Shown here one piece after another: positions 26,160-35,926 of a stretch of DNA of 64,000 nucleotides; position 1 is the first letter of the stretch, and each line of letters begins with the position of its first letter. Both the position numbers and the translations under genes were made by a program. Origin of the DNA: Bacillota bacterium (GTDB lineage Bacteria > Bacillota > Clostridia > Lachnospirales > Lachnospiraceae). The notes below the pieces were generated by a model. The model searched no databases. It had not been told where the DNA came from and saw only the letters and a program-made list of their open reading frames with translations. The stretch spans positions 101,798 through 165,797 of the forward strand of contig JAEYFP010000010.1 in NCBI GenBank assembly GCA_023402845.1, in the 5' to 3' direction.

Positions 26160-29100
26160 CTATCTAAAATAAGCAACCCCTGACTCAAACAGCTTCATAT
26201 CCTGTTCTCCGTAAATATTCATAGCAACGGCATCCCCACGTCTTTCGGAATGCGCCATCTTGCCCAAGCATCTGCCGTCCGGGCTGGTGATTCCTTCGAT
26301 CGCCATGTAGGAGCCGTTGACATTCCATTCTTCATCGAGAGAAATAGTCCCGTTAATATCCACATACTGCGTTGCAACCTGTCCGTTTGCAAACAGCTTC
26401 TTTAACCATTCGTCATTCGCAACAAATCTGCCCTCGCCGTGGGACGCCGGAATTACATAGGTCGCACCAAGCTCCGCCTTTAAGAGCCAGGGTGATTTGT
26501 TGGAGACCACCTTCGTATAGACCATTTTGGACACATGTCGGTTGATCGTATTAAAGGTCAGCGTTGGAGAATCCTCGGTCTGGCCCGCAACTTGTCCCTC
26601 CGGCACAAGTCCAAGCTTAATCAGCGCCTGAAAACCGTTGCAGATGCCGAGCGCCAGACCGTCCCTTTGATCCAGCAGCTCTGATACGGCTTCCTTGATC
26701 GCCGCATTCTGAAATGCGGTCGCAAAAAACTTCGCAGAGCCATCCGGCTCATCACCTGCGGAAAACCCGCCGGGGAACATGATAATCTGAGCCTGACGGA
26801 TACTCTTTTCAAATACGGCAACGGAATCCCTGATATCCTGTGCCGTCCTGTTGGTAAATACCTTTGTCACAACAGAAGCTCCCGCGCGCTCAAATGCCGC
26901 CGCACTGTCATATTCACAGTTTGTCCCCGGAAATACCGGAATAAATACAACAGGCTTTGCGACCTTGTTTTTACACAGATAAACACTGTCCGCCTGATAT
27001 AACCTCGTTTCAAGCACATCCGTCTTCTTTTCAGCCTTTGTCGGGAATACCTTTTCCAATGTTCCCTTCCACACGGATAATGCTTCCTCCATTGATATCG
27101 TCATGTTTTTGTAAGCAAACACAGCCTCGCCCGTAACCTCGCCAATCACCGTATAACTGACGGCAAGTTTCCCGACTCTGTCTGCCGGAACTTCCGCGAG
27201 CAGCGCTCCAAAGTCCGCCCTGAACAGGTCTTCCCCTGCAAAGCTGTGTTCAATTTTCACGCCAAGACCATTGCCGAATGCCATTTTGCTGACAGCAGCC
27301 GCAATACCTTTTCCGTCCAATGCATACGCGGAAACGATATTGCCGTTCCTGATATCCCGATGAAACTTTTCATAAGTATCCTTGATTACCTCATAGTTTG
27401 GAAGAGAATACTCATCTTTTTCTATATCAATGAAAATGAGCTTATTTCCGGCCATTTTCAGCTCCGGTGTCAGGATGTCCTGCTGCTTTGCCACATCGAC
27501 TGCAAAGGATACAAGCGTCGGCGGCACATCAATTTCATTAAAGGAGCCGGACATACTGTCTTTTCCGCCGATAGACGGAAGTCCAAAACCAAGCTGCGCT
27601 TCAAATGCGCCGAGCAGGGCGGCAAACGGCTGGCTCCACTTTGAAGCATCCTCCGTCATCCTCCTGAAATATTCCTGAAAGGTAAATCGTATTTTTTTAT
27701 AATCTCCTCCCGCAGCCACAATTTTGGCTACAGATTCGAGCACAGCATATACTGCGCCATGGTAGGGGCTCCAAGAAGACAAATACGGATCAAAGCCGTA
27801 GCTCATCATCGTCACGGTATCCGTTTTTCCTTTTAAAACAGGAAGCTTTGCAACCATTACCTGCGTTTCCGTAAGCTGATATTTACCGCCATACGGCATC
27901 AGCACGGAGCCGGCTCCGATCGAGCTGTCAAACATCTCCACAAGGCCTTTCTGGGAGCAGACATTCAAATCGCGCAGCGTTGTAAGCCATGCATCCCTGA
28001 TGTCTCCATCGGCAAGCGCCTTTCCGACACCTGCAAGCGCAGGGGTATCAAAAAATCCTTCCGTCTTAGCCGGAACCTCCACGCTGACACTTGTCTCCTG
28101 ATGTGCGCCGTTAGTATCCAAAAACGCACGCGAAAGATTAACAATCTCCTGTCCTCTCCAAAGGAGTACAAGACGCGGAGATTCTGTCACTGTCGCTACC
28201 TCGACCGCCTCTAAATTTTCTTCCTGCGCATATGCTAAAAACTGTTCCACATCCGTATTTGCAATGACAACCGCCATTCTTTCCTGAGATTCTGAAATGG
28301 CCAGCTCCGTTCCGTCCAAACCTGCATATTTTTTCGGTACCTTGTCCAAATTGATTTTAAGACCGTCGGCCAGCTCACCGATTGCAACCGACACACCGCC
28401 CGCTCCGAAGTCATTGCATTTCTTGATCAGTTTGCTGACCTCTTCCCTGCGAAACAGCCTCTGGAGCTTTCTCTCCGTAGGCGCATTGCCCTTTTGCACC
28501 TCTGCACCGCAAGTTTCGATGGACTGCTCCGTATGCACCTTTGAGGAACCTGTCGCTCCGCCGCAGCCGTCGCGTCCGGTTCTTCCGCCAAGCAAAATAA
28601 TACTGTCGCCCGGGTCGGAAGTTTCTCTAATCACATTTTTTCTCGGTGCCGCACCCATGACCGCACCGATTTCCATCCGCTTGGCCACGTAGTTTGGATG
28701 ATAAATTTCTTTTACAAAACCTGTCGCCAGACCGATTTGGTTGCCGTAGGAGGAATAGCCGCTTGCCGCACCCCGCACCAGCTTTTTCTGAGAAAGCTTG
28801 CCGCGCAGCGTTTCGCTTAAAGGAGCCGTCGGATCGGCCGCTCCCGTCACCCGCATGGCCTGATAAACATAAGAGCGTCCCGAAAGCGGATCCCGAATCG
28901 CTCCGCCAAGGCATGTTGCAGCGCCGCCGAACGGCTCAATTTCCGTCGGATGATTGTGTGTCTCATTTTTGAAGCTCACAAGCCATTCTTCTGTCGTTCC
29001 GTCGATCTCTACAGGTACGACAATCGAACAGGCATTAATCTCATCCGATTCCTCTATATCCTGTAATTTACCGTCTGCCTTCAGCTTGCGCATCGCCATC

Positions 29101-29933
29101 AGTGCCAGATCCATCAGACAGACAAATTTATCGCTTCTCCCTTTAAAAATTTCTTCCCGTACCGCTAAATAATTCTTGTAGGTTTCTTCAATCGGCTTTC
29201 TGTAATAACCGTCTTCAAAGATGACGTTCGTAAGCTCTGTAGAAAATGTCGTATGACGGCAGTGATCCGACCAGTAAGTATCCAGTACGCGAATCTCCGT
29301 CATAGAAGGATCCCTGTGTTCCTCACTTTTAAAATAATTTTGAATGTGCAGAAAATCCTTAAACGTCATGGCCAGCCCCAGGGAATCATATAACTCCTTA
29401 AGAGACGCCTCTCTCATATCCTGAAAGCCCTCAAATATCAAGATGTCTGCCGGCTCCTCAAACTCCGTTACGAGTGTATCCGGCTTTACCATGCCGGTTT
29501 CGCGAGAGTCCACAGGATTGATGCAGTAGCTCTTGATCCGCTCAAATTCCTCATCCGAAATCGATCCTTCCAGACAATAGGTAACGGCCGTTTTAATAAT
29601 CGGCTCCTCATCCTCCTTTAAAAACTTCACACACTGGACAGCAGAATCCGCTCTCTGGTCAAACTGTCCCGGAAGATATTCTACGGAAAACACCCGTGAC
29701 TGTCCGTTTTCAGGAAACTCCTCCTCATAAAGCAAATCTACCGGCGGCTCGGAAAAAACAGTGGAACAGGCACGCTTGTAAGTCTCCTCAGAAAGATTCT
29801 CGATGTCATATCGGATCAGCTCCCGTACACGATCGATTTTCTTGATATCCAAATAGCTTGTGATCTCCTCACTCAGTTCCTTTGCCTTTACCGCAAAAGG
29901 CGCCTTTTTTTCTACATAAATCCGCTTAACCAC
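26160..29933 (-). CDS. purL: Phosphoribosylformylglycinamidine synthase, single-chain
   Basis: Fourth step of de novo purine synthesis: FGAR + glutamine + ATP to FGAM. 1257 aa, the large fused form with N-terminal, two AIR-synthase-like and C-terminal glutaminase domains. Visible are the linker stretch DTYWSDHCRHTTFSTEL near residue 230, NETHNHPTEIEPFGGAATC, the second-domain SIGGKDSMSGSF and the glutaminase nucleophile block LGICNGFQALIKLGL, with SHGEGRF downstream. The start appears to be GTG, with GGAG 9 nt upstream; a short out-of-frame ATG lies in the same leader. It stands apart from the purE-M-N-D cluster 13 kb away. Confidence 0.96.
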   Translation of the reverse strand: MVKRIYVEKKAPFAVKAKELSEEITSYLDIKKIDRVRELIRYDIENLSEETYKRACSTVFSEPPVDLLYEEEFPENGQSRVFSVEYLPGQFDQRADSAVQCVKFLKEDEEPIIKTAVTYCLEGSISDEEFERIKSYCINPVDSRETGMVKPDTLVTEFEEPADILIFEGFQDMREASLKELYDSLGLAMTFKDFLHIQNYFKSEEHRDPSMTEIRVLDTYWSDHCRHTTFSTELTNVIFEDGYYRKPIEETYKNYLAVREEIFKGRSDKFVCLMDLALMAMRKLKADGKLQDIEESDEINACSIVVPVEIDGTTEEWLVSFKNETHNHPTEIEPFGGAATCLGGAIRDPLSGRSYVYQAMRVTGAADPTAPLSETLRGKLSQKKLVRGAASGYSSYGNQIGLATGFVKEIYHPNYVAKRMEIGAVMGAAPRKNVIRETSDPGDSIILLGGRTGRDGCGGATGSSKVHTEQSIETCGAEVQKGNAPTERKLQRLFRREEVSKLIKKCNDFGAGGVSVAIGELADGLKINLDKVPKKYAGLDGTELAISESQERMAVVIANTDVEQFLAYAQEENLEAVEVATVTESPRLVLLWRGQEIVNLSRAFLDTNGAHQETSVSVEVPAKTEGFFDTPALAGVGKALADGDIRDAWLTTLRDLNVCSQKGLVEMFDSSIGAGSVLMPYGGKYQLTETQVMVAKLPVLKGKTDTVTMMSYGFDPYLSSWSPYHGAVYAVLESVAKIVAAGGDYKKIRFTFQEYFRRMTEDASKWSQPFAALLGAFEAQLGFGLPSIGGKDSMSGSFNEIDVPPTLVSFAVDVAKQQDILTPELKMAGNKLIFIDIEKDEYSLPNYEVIKDTYEKFHRDIRNGNIVSAYALDGKGIAAAVSKMAFGNGLGVKIEHSFAGEDLFRADFGALLAEVPADRVGKLAVSYTVIGEVTGEAVFAYKNMTISMEEALSVWKGTLEKVFPTKAEKKTDVLETRLYQADSVYLCKNKVAKPVVFIPVFPGTNCEYDSAAAFERAGASVVTKVFTNRTAQDIRDSVAVFEKSIRQAQIIMFPGGFSAGDEPDGSAKFFATAFQNAAIKEAVSELLDQRDGLALGICNGFQALIKLGLVPEGQVAGQTEDSPTLTFNTINRHVSKMVYTKVVSNKSPWLLKAELGATYVIPASHGEGRFVANDEWLKKLFANGQVATQYVDINGTISLDEEWNVNGSYMAIEGITSPDGRCLGKMAHSERRGDAVAMNIYGEQDMKLFESGVAYFR

Positions 29934-29982
29934 TGTTCATTTCTCCTTTTTGTAGGTTATAATATAAAATCCGTCCGGCTTT

Positions 29983-30903
29983 TCAGTCGGCGGAAACTCC
30001 TTCCTCATCCCTGCTAAGCACCTGATAAGCCGTATATTCCTTCTTATCACGATCCGTAAACACAAAACCGAGGATTCCTCTGCCCGTATGGGCGCCGATT
30101 GCACAGCCTACGCACGAGCGGATCACCCTTGCCGGTTTGATCTGTTCCCGCATAATTTCCTCAAACAGTACGGCCGATTCCTCATCCTCTCCGTGCACAA
30201 TCCCAACAATGGTATCGGAAAAATCCAAGCGATTCTTCAGAGCTTCCTCGACAAGCTTTTTCAATGCCTTTTTTCGTCCTCTGACCGAATAAAGTGATCT
30301 CAGCGCCCCTGTCTCATCTACCTCAATGATCGGTTTGACATCCAGCACCTCACCGACGGAGCCTTTCACCTTGCTGATTCTGCCGCCCTTGATCAAATAA
30401 TACAGCGTATTAACCGTAAAAAGATGTTTGATATGGTTATCTGCATAATATGCGGCTGCCTCCTTAATCAATGCATCGGGCGCGCCCTGTTCCTGCATCA
30501 GCAGAAGCTTATAAACAAGCAGTCCGAAACCAAGCGAAGCGCAGTGTGAATCCACAATTGTCATTTTAAAATCAGGATATTCCTCCAGCAGATCGCGGTA
30601 AGCAAGCGTAGCCGCGCCAAACGTACCGGCGATGCCTGTTGAAAAACACAAATACAACACCTCGTCCCCATTTTGGGCATAGGTGCGGAAGCTTTCCGTA
30701 AACATATATTCATTAATATGGTAAGTCTTGATATCGACTTCTTTATCATCCAGCAGATTATAAAATTCCTTTGTTGTAATGCTGACTCTGTCAAGATGGT
30801 CCGTTCCATTAATTACAACCGGTGTCGGAATGATTTTTAACCGGTATTTTTCCTCGATCCACGCCGGCATATCCGAAGCGGAATCCGTCACTATTTTTAT
30901 CAT
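29983..30903 (-). CDS. DegV family fatty-acid-binding protein
   Basis: Cytoplasmic DegV/FakB-type protein, 306 aa. The start IKIVTDSASDMPAW and the later LCFSTGIAGTFGAA, TIVDSHCASLGFGLLVY and YLIKGGRISKVKG follow the family closely. Members bind a fatty acid and, as FakB, deliver it to a fatty acid kinase. No FakA gene is in the window. It lies between radA (70 bp) and purL (49 bp); a weak hairpin overlaps its stop codon and is followed by TTTT. Confidence 0.9.
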   Translation of the reverse strand: MIKIVTDSASDMPAWIEEKYRLKIIPTPVVINGTDHLDRVSITTKEFYNLLDDKEVDIKTYHINEYMFTESFRTYAQNGDEVLYLCFSTGIAGTFGAATLAYRDLLEEYPDFKMTIVDSHCASLGFGLLVYKLLLMQEQGAPDALIKEAAAYYADNHIKHLFTVNTLYYLIKGGRISKVKGSVGEVLDVKPIIEVDETGALRSLYSVRGRKKALKKLVEEALKNRLDFSDTIVGIVHGEDEESAVLFEEIMREQIKPARVIRSCVGCAIGAHTGRGILGFVFTDRDKKEYTAYQVLSRDEEGVSAD

Positions 30904-30973
30904 ACGATTCTCCCTGCAGTTTATTCCTTACCCTATTCCTTTTTAACCTGCGACACAGCATCCAAACACATCA

Positions 30974-32350
30974 TCAGGAAATATAATCCATTGCTTCCCG
31001 CAGCGTATGAACCCCTAACAGTTTCATATTTCCTTTATACTTGATCTGCCCCATTGCACTTTTCGGTAAAATGCAGGTTTGAAAGCCGAGCTTTTCCGCC
31101 TCCGAAACACGCAGCTCCGACATACTGACAGAACGCACCTCACCGCTCAAGCCGACTTCGCCGAACACAATGAAATCCTCAGGGATTACTTTATTCTTAT
31201 AGCTTGACAAAACAGCGAGCACGATCCCTAGATCAACAGCCGGCTCCGCAAGGCGCATGCCGCCCGCCACATTCACATAAGCGTCACAGTCCGACATCTT
31301 GATGCCGATTCGTTTTTCCAAAACCGCCATGAGCAGATTGACTCTGTTCAAATCCGCACCCGTGGCCTGGCGCCGTGGAATACCGAAGCTTGTCTGGCAT
31401 ACGAGCGCCTGTATTTCTATCAGAAGCGGCCGCGTCCCCTCCATCGCACACACAACAACCGAACCGCTGGCATTCAGAGGGCGTCCCGAAAGCATATATT
31501 CCGAAGGATTTTTCACCTCGATAAGACCTTCGCTTCTCATTTCAAACACACCGATCTCGTTCGTGGAGCCAAATCGATTTTTGACACCGCGCAGAATCCT
31601 ATAGGAAGCATGCCTGTCCCCTTCAAAATAGAGAACGGCGTCCACCATATGCTCCAAAACACGCGGGCCCGCTACCATACCTTCCTTTGTTACATGTCCG
31701 ACAATAAAGATCGCGATGCCGAGACCCTTCGCAAGCTGCAGCAGCAGTCCTGTCGTCTCACGCACCTGAGAAACGCTGCCCGGCGCTGCGGAAACGTCTT
31801 CACTGAACATCGTCTGAATCGAGTCGATGACGACCGCCTCCGGTTTTTCCCTTCGAATGACTTCCTCAATATCAGACAGATTTGTTTCGCAAAGCAATGA
31901 CAGGCAGTCGTTAAATTCACCGATCCGCTCCGCCCGCATCTTGATCTGTTTCAGCGATTCCTCGCCTGAAATGTATAATACCTGATGCTGATCATCAGAA
32001 AGCCGTTTGCATACCTGCAGCAGAAGCGTCGATTTTCCGATGCCGGGATCTCCTCCAACTAAAACAAGGGAGCCAGATACAATACCGCCTCCTAAAACTC
32101 TGTCCAGTTCCTCGATGTGGGTCTTAATTCTCTCATCCTCAGTCAGGCGGATTGCCGAAATCCTTTCCGGCATTTTCCGCTCCCCAACCCGGTGAGGGGA
32201 TGTATCACTCTTCCCCCTCACCGATTTGGAAACTGTCTCCTCGACAAGCGTATTCCACTCCTTGCAGGACGGACACTGCCCCATCCATTTGGAAGATTCA
32301 TAGCCGCATTGGCTGCAATAAAACACCGTCGTTAGCTTTCCTTTTGCCAT
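30974..32350 (-). CDS. radA: DNA repair protein RadA/Sms
   Basis: RecA-like ATPase that promotes branch migration in recombination and repair, 458 aa. The N-terminal four-Cys zinc finger is CSQCGYESSKWMGQCPSC, Walker A is GGDPGIGKSTLL near residue 95, the RadA motif is VKNRFGSTNE, and the C-terminal Lon-like domain has VNVAGGMRLAEPAVDLG. The ATG at 32350 follows AGGAG, which includes the stop codon of the upstream gene 7 bp away. The pair is therefore translationally linked. Confidence 0.96.
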   Translation of the reverse strand: MAKGKLTTVFYCSQCGYESSKWMGQCPSCKEWNTLVEETVSKSVRGKSDTSPHRVGERKMPERISAIRLTEDERIKTHIEELDRVLGGGIVSGSLVLVGGDPGIGKSTLLLQVCKRLSDDQHQVLYISGEESLKQIKMRAERIGEFNDCLSLLCETNLSDIEEVIRREKPEAVVIDSIQTMFSEDVSAAPGSVSQVRETTGLLLQLAKGLGIAIFIVGHVTKEGMVAGPRVLEHMVDAVLYFEGDRHASYRILRGVKNRFGSTNEIGVFEMRSEGLIEVKNPSEYMLSGRPLNASGSVVVCAMEGTRPLLIEIQALVCQTSFGIPRRQATGADLNRVNLLMAVLEKRIGIKMSDCDAYVNVAGGMRLAEPAVDLGIVLAVLSSYKNKVIPEDFIVFGEVGLSGEVRSVSMSELRVSEAEKLGFQTCILPKSAMGQIKYKGNMKLLGVHTLREAMDYIS

Positions 32351-32357
32351 GCTTCTC

Positions 32358-32768
32358 CTACTCGACAATCTTGACCGGAATTTCTCCTTCTCCCGCGAGC
32401 TCCACGCTGATGCTCAGCTTGCCGCCAAGATTTGTCTTCATCTTACCAACACTCTTTTCGGACACAAACACTTCATATATCGTATCTTCTTTTAAACCAA
32501 CCGTAATTTGCGCGTCCATTGTTCCGCTTACGGTAAATTCCACACCCTTTACAGTCAATTTGAACTCATTTACACTGGTGCCCGGTACGGATTCATACAC
32601 AAACATACCATCCCGCTCCAGCTTTGTTATTTCAGAAAATGTCTTTACCTTATAAAGATTTCCGGCACATTCATAATCCTCGAGCTTTGCCTTTTGCGGC
32701 AGCTCATGATTACCGAAGCTCAAAGAGCCGTCTTTTTCCGTACGAATAAGTTCTTTTACCACTGACAT
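32358..32768 (-). CDS. Conserved small protein of unknown function
   Basis: 136 aa from the ATG at 32768, with AGGAGG about 11 nt upstream. No signal peptide or membrane segment. The N-terminal half begins SVVKELIRTEKDGSLSFGNHE and the C-terminal half is beta-rich (KMKTNLGGKLSISVELAGEG). I recognise it as a type of small protein common in Lachnospiraceae, but I know no proven function. It sits between clpC and radA in the same direction, with its stop codon inside the radA ribosome site. Confidence 0.75.
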   Translation of the reverse strand: MSVVKELIRTEKDGSLSFGNHELPQKAKLEDYECAGNLYKVKTFSEITKLERDGMFVYESVPGTSVNEFKLTVKGVEFTVSGTMDAQITVGLKEDTIYEVFVSEKSVGKMKTNLGGKLSISVELAGEGEIPVKIVE

Positions 32769-32826
32769 GATGTTCAGTCCTCCTAAGTAGATTATACTTC
32801 TTTTAATAGTATACTCTATATCCGGC

Positions 32827-35289
32827 TTATTTTCCAGCCATTTTAATCTCATTTTTACCGTCGATTTTCACGAGGGAAACGATAACCTCCTGCCCCTCTC
32901 TCACGCGTCCCTCAAGCACCTCCTCCGCAAGCTTATCCTCTAACATTGTCTGAATTGCACGCCGAAGAGGTCTTGCACCATACTTTTTATCCGCACCCTT
33001 CTCAACAATATATTTCTTAACCGTATCGCGCACTGTCAGTGTAATATTCATCTGTTCCTTTGCACGGGCTGCAAGGTTATTTACAAGCAGCGTCACTATT
33101 TTTTTCATGTTTTCCTGATTCAACGCATGAAAAACGATAATTTCATCGATACGGTTAATAAACTCCGGCTTGAAAATATGCTTTACTTCCTCCATCACAC
33201 CGGATTTCATTTTTTCATAATCCTGCCTCTCGTCCTCCACAGCCGCAAATCCAAGTTTTTTCGGATCAATAATCCTTCCGGCACCCGCATTTGATGTCAT
33301 GATGATCACACAATTTTTAAAGCTGACCTTCCTGCCCGAAGAATCCGTAATATGTCCGTCATCGAGCACCTGCAATAAAATATTGAACACATCCGGATGC
33401 GCTTTTTCGATTTCATCAAACAAAATTACGGAATACGGGTTTCTGCGCACCTTTTCGGAAAGCTGCCCTCCTTCATCAAAGCCGACATAGCCCGGAGGCG
33501 AGCCGATCATCTTGGATACGGTATGCTTTTCCATGTATTCGGACATGTCCACACGGATCAGCGCATTTTCCGTACCGAAAAGCACCTCGGACAGCGTCTT
33601 TGACAGTTCGGTCTTGCCGACACCCGTCGGTCCCAAAAACAGGAAGGAACCGATCGGACGATTCTTTTCCTTTAGCCCGATCCTCCCGCGCTTGATTGCC
33701 CTGGACACCGCGCTCACCGCTTCCTCCTGTCCGATGACGCGCTTGCGCAGCACCCTTTCCATACGCAGCAGCTTTGTACTTTCACCCTCCGCCAGCTTTT
33801 TCACCGGTATTTTTGTCCATTCCGAAACAATATCAGCGATTTCATCCTCGTCAACAACCGGTTTCCTTCCGTTTAAGCTTTTTTCAAAACGCTTTTTCTT
33901 TCTGTCGTAGGTCTTTTTAATTTCTTCCTGTTCCTGCTTTGCGGATGCATATTCTTTCAGCCGATCTTCTCTCAGGAACTGTTCTTTTTCTATTTCAAGC
34001 TCCTTTATTTCCTGTTCCATCTCACCGAGTCCAGCCGGCACCTTTAAGCCGTTCAAACGCACCTTCGCTGCCGCTTCATCCATTAGATCAATTGCCTTGT
34101 CCGGCAAGAAGCGGTCATTGATATAGCGCGCAGACATCTGCACCGCGGCAGTCACCGCCTCATCGGTGATCTCGACACCGTGGTGCTTTTCGTAATTTCC
34201 TTTAATACCCTGCAGAATCTGAATCGTTGTTTCCTCTCCGGGCTCCTCTACGGTAATCGGCTGGAAGCGCCGTTCAAGCGCCGCATCCTTCTGTACATAC
34301 TTCCGGTATTCGTCATAGGTCGTGGCTCCGATCAACTGAATCTCACCCCTTGCCAAAGAAGGCTTTAAAATATTGGACGCATCAATCGCCCCCTCTGCAC
34401 CGCCCGCACCGATAATCGTATGCAGCTCATCCAAAAACAACAGAATATTTCCGGCTTCCGTGACCTCCTTCACAACCTTTTTGATACGTTCCTCAAATTC
34501 GCCCCGATATTTGCTTCCCGCAACCATACCTGATAAATCCAGTGTCAGCACACGCTTATCCCGCACGGTCTCCGGCACAAGTCCATCGACAATCCGTTTT
34601 GCAAGCCCTTCGACAATTGCCGTTTTTCCGACGCCCGGCTCTCCGATCAGACACGGGTTATTTTTTGTACGCCGGCTCAGTGTCTGGATAACCCGCGTAA
34701 TCTCCATTTCTCTTCCGACTACAGGATCCAGTTTTCCTTCCGCCGCAAGCGCCGTCAAATCCCTGCTGTACTGATCGACAAGAAGTCCGGTTCCTTTTGC
34801 CTTTTTCTTGCCGTTTCTGGCATTCTGCAATTCTTCCTTGTATTTAGAAACATCCTCCCCCATCGCGACGAGTACATCGACATACAGCTTCTGCGGATTT
34901 ACGGCGAGCGTATTCAACAGGCGGATCGCAAGGTTTTCTCCGTCCTTAATCAGAGAAAGCAGCAGATGCTCCGTTCCGATCTGCTTCGCCCTAAAATGAG
35001 CCGCTTCCTCCTCACTCCTTGCAAGAATCTCATCAACCTTCGGCGTAAAGCCGTCCCTCTCCTTGATGCCCACATCGGAGCCCGGCGCAATCTGCTGCTC
35101 AATCAGCTCAACAATGCTTTCCAAATTCACGCTGTTTGCCAGCAGTACCTTGGCCGCTACGCCGGTTCCTTCCTTAATCAATCCCAAAAGCAGATGCTCC
35201 GTTCCGATATAGCCATGCTTTAATTCTTTTGAAAGCTTCCCTGCCAGCACTAATACTTTTTCTGCATTTTCCGTATATTTTGATGCCAT
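32827..35289 (-). CDS. clpC: ATP-dependent Clp protease ATPase subunit ClpC
   Basis: Hexameric AAA+ unfoldase that feeds ClpP, 820 aa. It has two N-terminal Clp repeats (YIGTEHLLLGLIKEG and IGTEHLLLSLIKDG), a first ATPase module with Walker A GEPGVGKT and Walker B LLFLDELHTI, and a coiled middle region at about 410-480. The second module has GPTGVGKT and VILFDEIEKAHPDVFNILLQ. It starts 75 bp after the gntR regulator. The usual ctsR-mcsA-mcsB neighbours are absent, and I saw no CtsR or CIRCE box. Confidence 0.96.
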   Translation of the reverse strand: MASKYTENAEKVLVLAGKLSKELKHGYIGTEHLLLGLIKEGTGVAAKVLLANSVNLESIVELIEQQIAPGSDVGIKERDGFTPKVDEILARSEEEAAHFRAKQIGTEHLLLSLIKDGENLAIRLLNTLAVNPQKLYVDVLVAMGEDVSKYKEELQNARNGKKKAKGTGLLVDQYSRDLTALAAEGKLDPVVGREMEITRVIQTLSRRTKNNPCLIGEPGVGKTAIVEGLAKRIVDGLVPETVRDKRVLTLDLSGMVAGSKYRGEFEERIKKVVKEVTEAGNILLFLDELHTIIGAGGAEGAIDASNILKPSLARGEIQLIGATTYDEYRKYVQKDAALERRFQPITVEEPGEETTIQILQGIKGNYEKHHGVEITDEAVTAAVQMSARYINDRFLPDKAIDLMDEAAAKVRLNGLKVPAGLGEMEQEIKELEIEKEQFLREDRLKEYASAKQEQEEIKKTYDRKKKRFEKSLNGRKPVVDEDEIADIVSEWTKIPVKKLAEGESTKLLRMERVLRKRVIGQEEAVSAVSRAIKRGRIGLKEKNRPIGSFLFLGPTGVGKTELSKTLSEVLFGTENALIRVDMSEYMEKHTVSKMIGSPPGYVGFDEGGQLSEKVRRNPYSVILFDEIEKAHPDVFNILLQVLDDGHITDSSGRKVSFKNCVIIMTSNAGAGRIIDPKKLGFAAVEDERQDYEKMKSGVMEEVKHIFKPEFINRIDEIIVFHALNQENMKKIVTLLVNNLAARAKEQMNITLTVRDTVKKYIVEKGADKKYGARPLRRAIQTMLEDKLAEEVLEGRVREGQEVIVSLVKIDGKNEIKMAGK

Positions 35290-35364
35290 ACTATTCTCCT
35301 TTAAACCATATTCTATTTATCCTTGTTATTTTTGTTTTCCTGACAGCTGCAGTCTGCATACCAT

Positions 35365-35760
35365 TCAGTCGTTTTCCCGCTGTGCACCGGGGCAGCCGTA
35401 TTCCGCGTATATTTCATCGATCATTTCATGTACCTCAGCCGCCGTAATATTTTTAAGACTGGCCCTCGCAAGCAAAATGAAAAGTTCCTCCTTCATATCC
35501 TCCATCGCCTGCAATTTATCAATATCAATTGCAATCACCGCACCTCTGCGTCGGTCGATTTTGATATAACCTTCTTCCCTCAGTACGGAATATGCTTTAT
35601 TCACCGTATGCATATTGATGCCGACGACCTCGGCAAGCTGCCGCACCGACGGAAGCATCTCACCTTCTCTTAACTGGGAGGTTGCAATCCCGATAATGAT
35701 TTGGTTGCGAAGCTGCATATAAATTGCCTCTTCACTATTAAAATCAATTTCCACTATCAT
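35365..35760 (-). CDS. GntR family (YtrA-type) transcriptional regulator
   Basis: Short DNA-binding regulator, 131 aa from the ATG at 35760, which has AAGGTG upstream. The N-terminal winged helix is the GntR type (AIYMQLRNQIIIGIATSQLR, then LPSVRQLAEVVGINMHTVNKAY). The C-terminal part is only about 55 residues, too short for a FadR/HutC ligand domain, so it belongs to the YtrA-like short class, which often controls ABC transporters. Its neighbour here is clpC instead. A dyad overlapping its own -10 region suggests autoregulation. Confidence 0.9.
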   Translation of the reverse strand: MIVEIDFNSEEAIYMQLRNQIIIGIATSQLREGEMLPSVRQLAEVVGINMHTVNKAYSVLREEGYIKIDRRRGAVIAIDIDKLQAMEDMKEELFILLARASLKNITAAEVHEMIDEIYAEYGCPGAQREND

Positions 35761-35806
35761 ATGTTCACCTTCTTTTGTCGTGCCCCGCATACAGGCAGAC
35801 GTTTCT

Positions 35807-35829
35807 CTGTGATATCTATACTAACACAG
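35807..35829 (-). promoter_or_regulatory. Candidate GntR operator overlapping the gntR promoter
   Basis: Dyad with arms CTGTGATA (35807-35814) and TAACACAG (35822-35829), 7 of 8 positions symmetric, with 7 bp between. On the minus strand TATAGA at 35815-35820, a possible -10 box, lies inside it, and TTGCAA lies upstream with 19-bp spacing. It resembles a self-repression site. Confidence 0.5.
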
Positions 35830-35847
35830 CCAACATATTTTGCAAGT

Positions 35848-35899
35848 AAAACATACAAAAGCAGCACTTCATTTAAGAAGAGCTGCTTTTGTATGTTTT
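35848..35899 (-). terminator. Rho-independent terminator after the chemotaxis receptor gene
   Basis: Perfect 18-bp stem: 35848-35865 pairs with 35882-35899. The 16-nt loop can add 4 more pairs. T-rich sequence follows on the minus strand. It separates the receptor gene from gntR. Confidence 0.85.
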
Positions 35900-35926
35900 C
35901 GCAAATAGTTATATTGTCTGTTTTCT

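Noticed and set aside
35290..35364. CtsR or CIRCE heat-shock operator before clpC
   Set aside because: No GGTCAAA tandem or CIRCE inverted repeat is present in the 75-bp gap.
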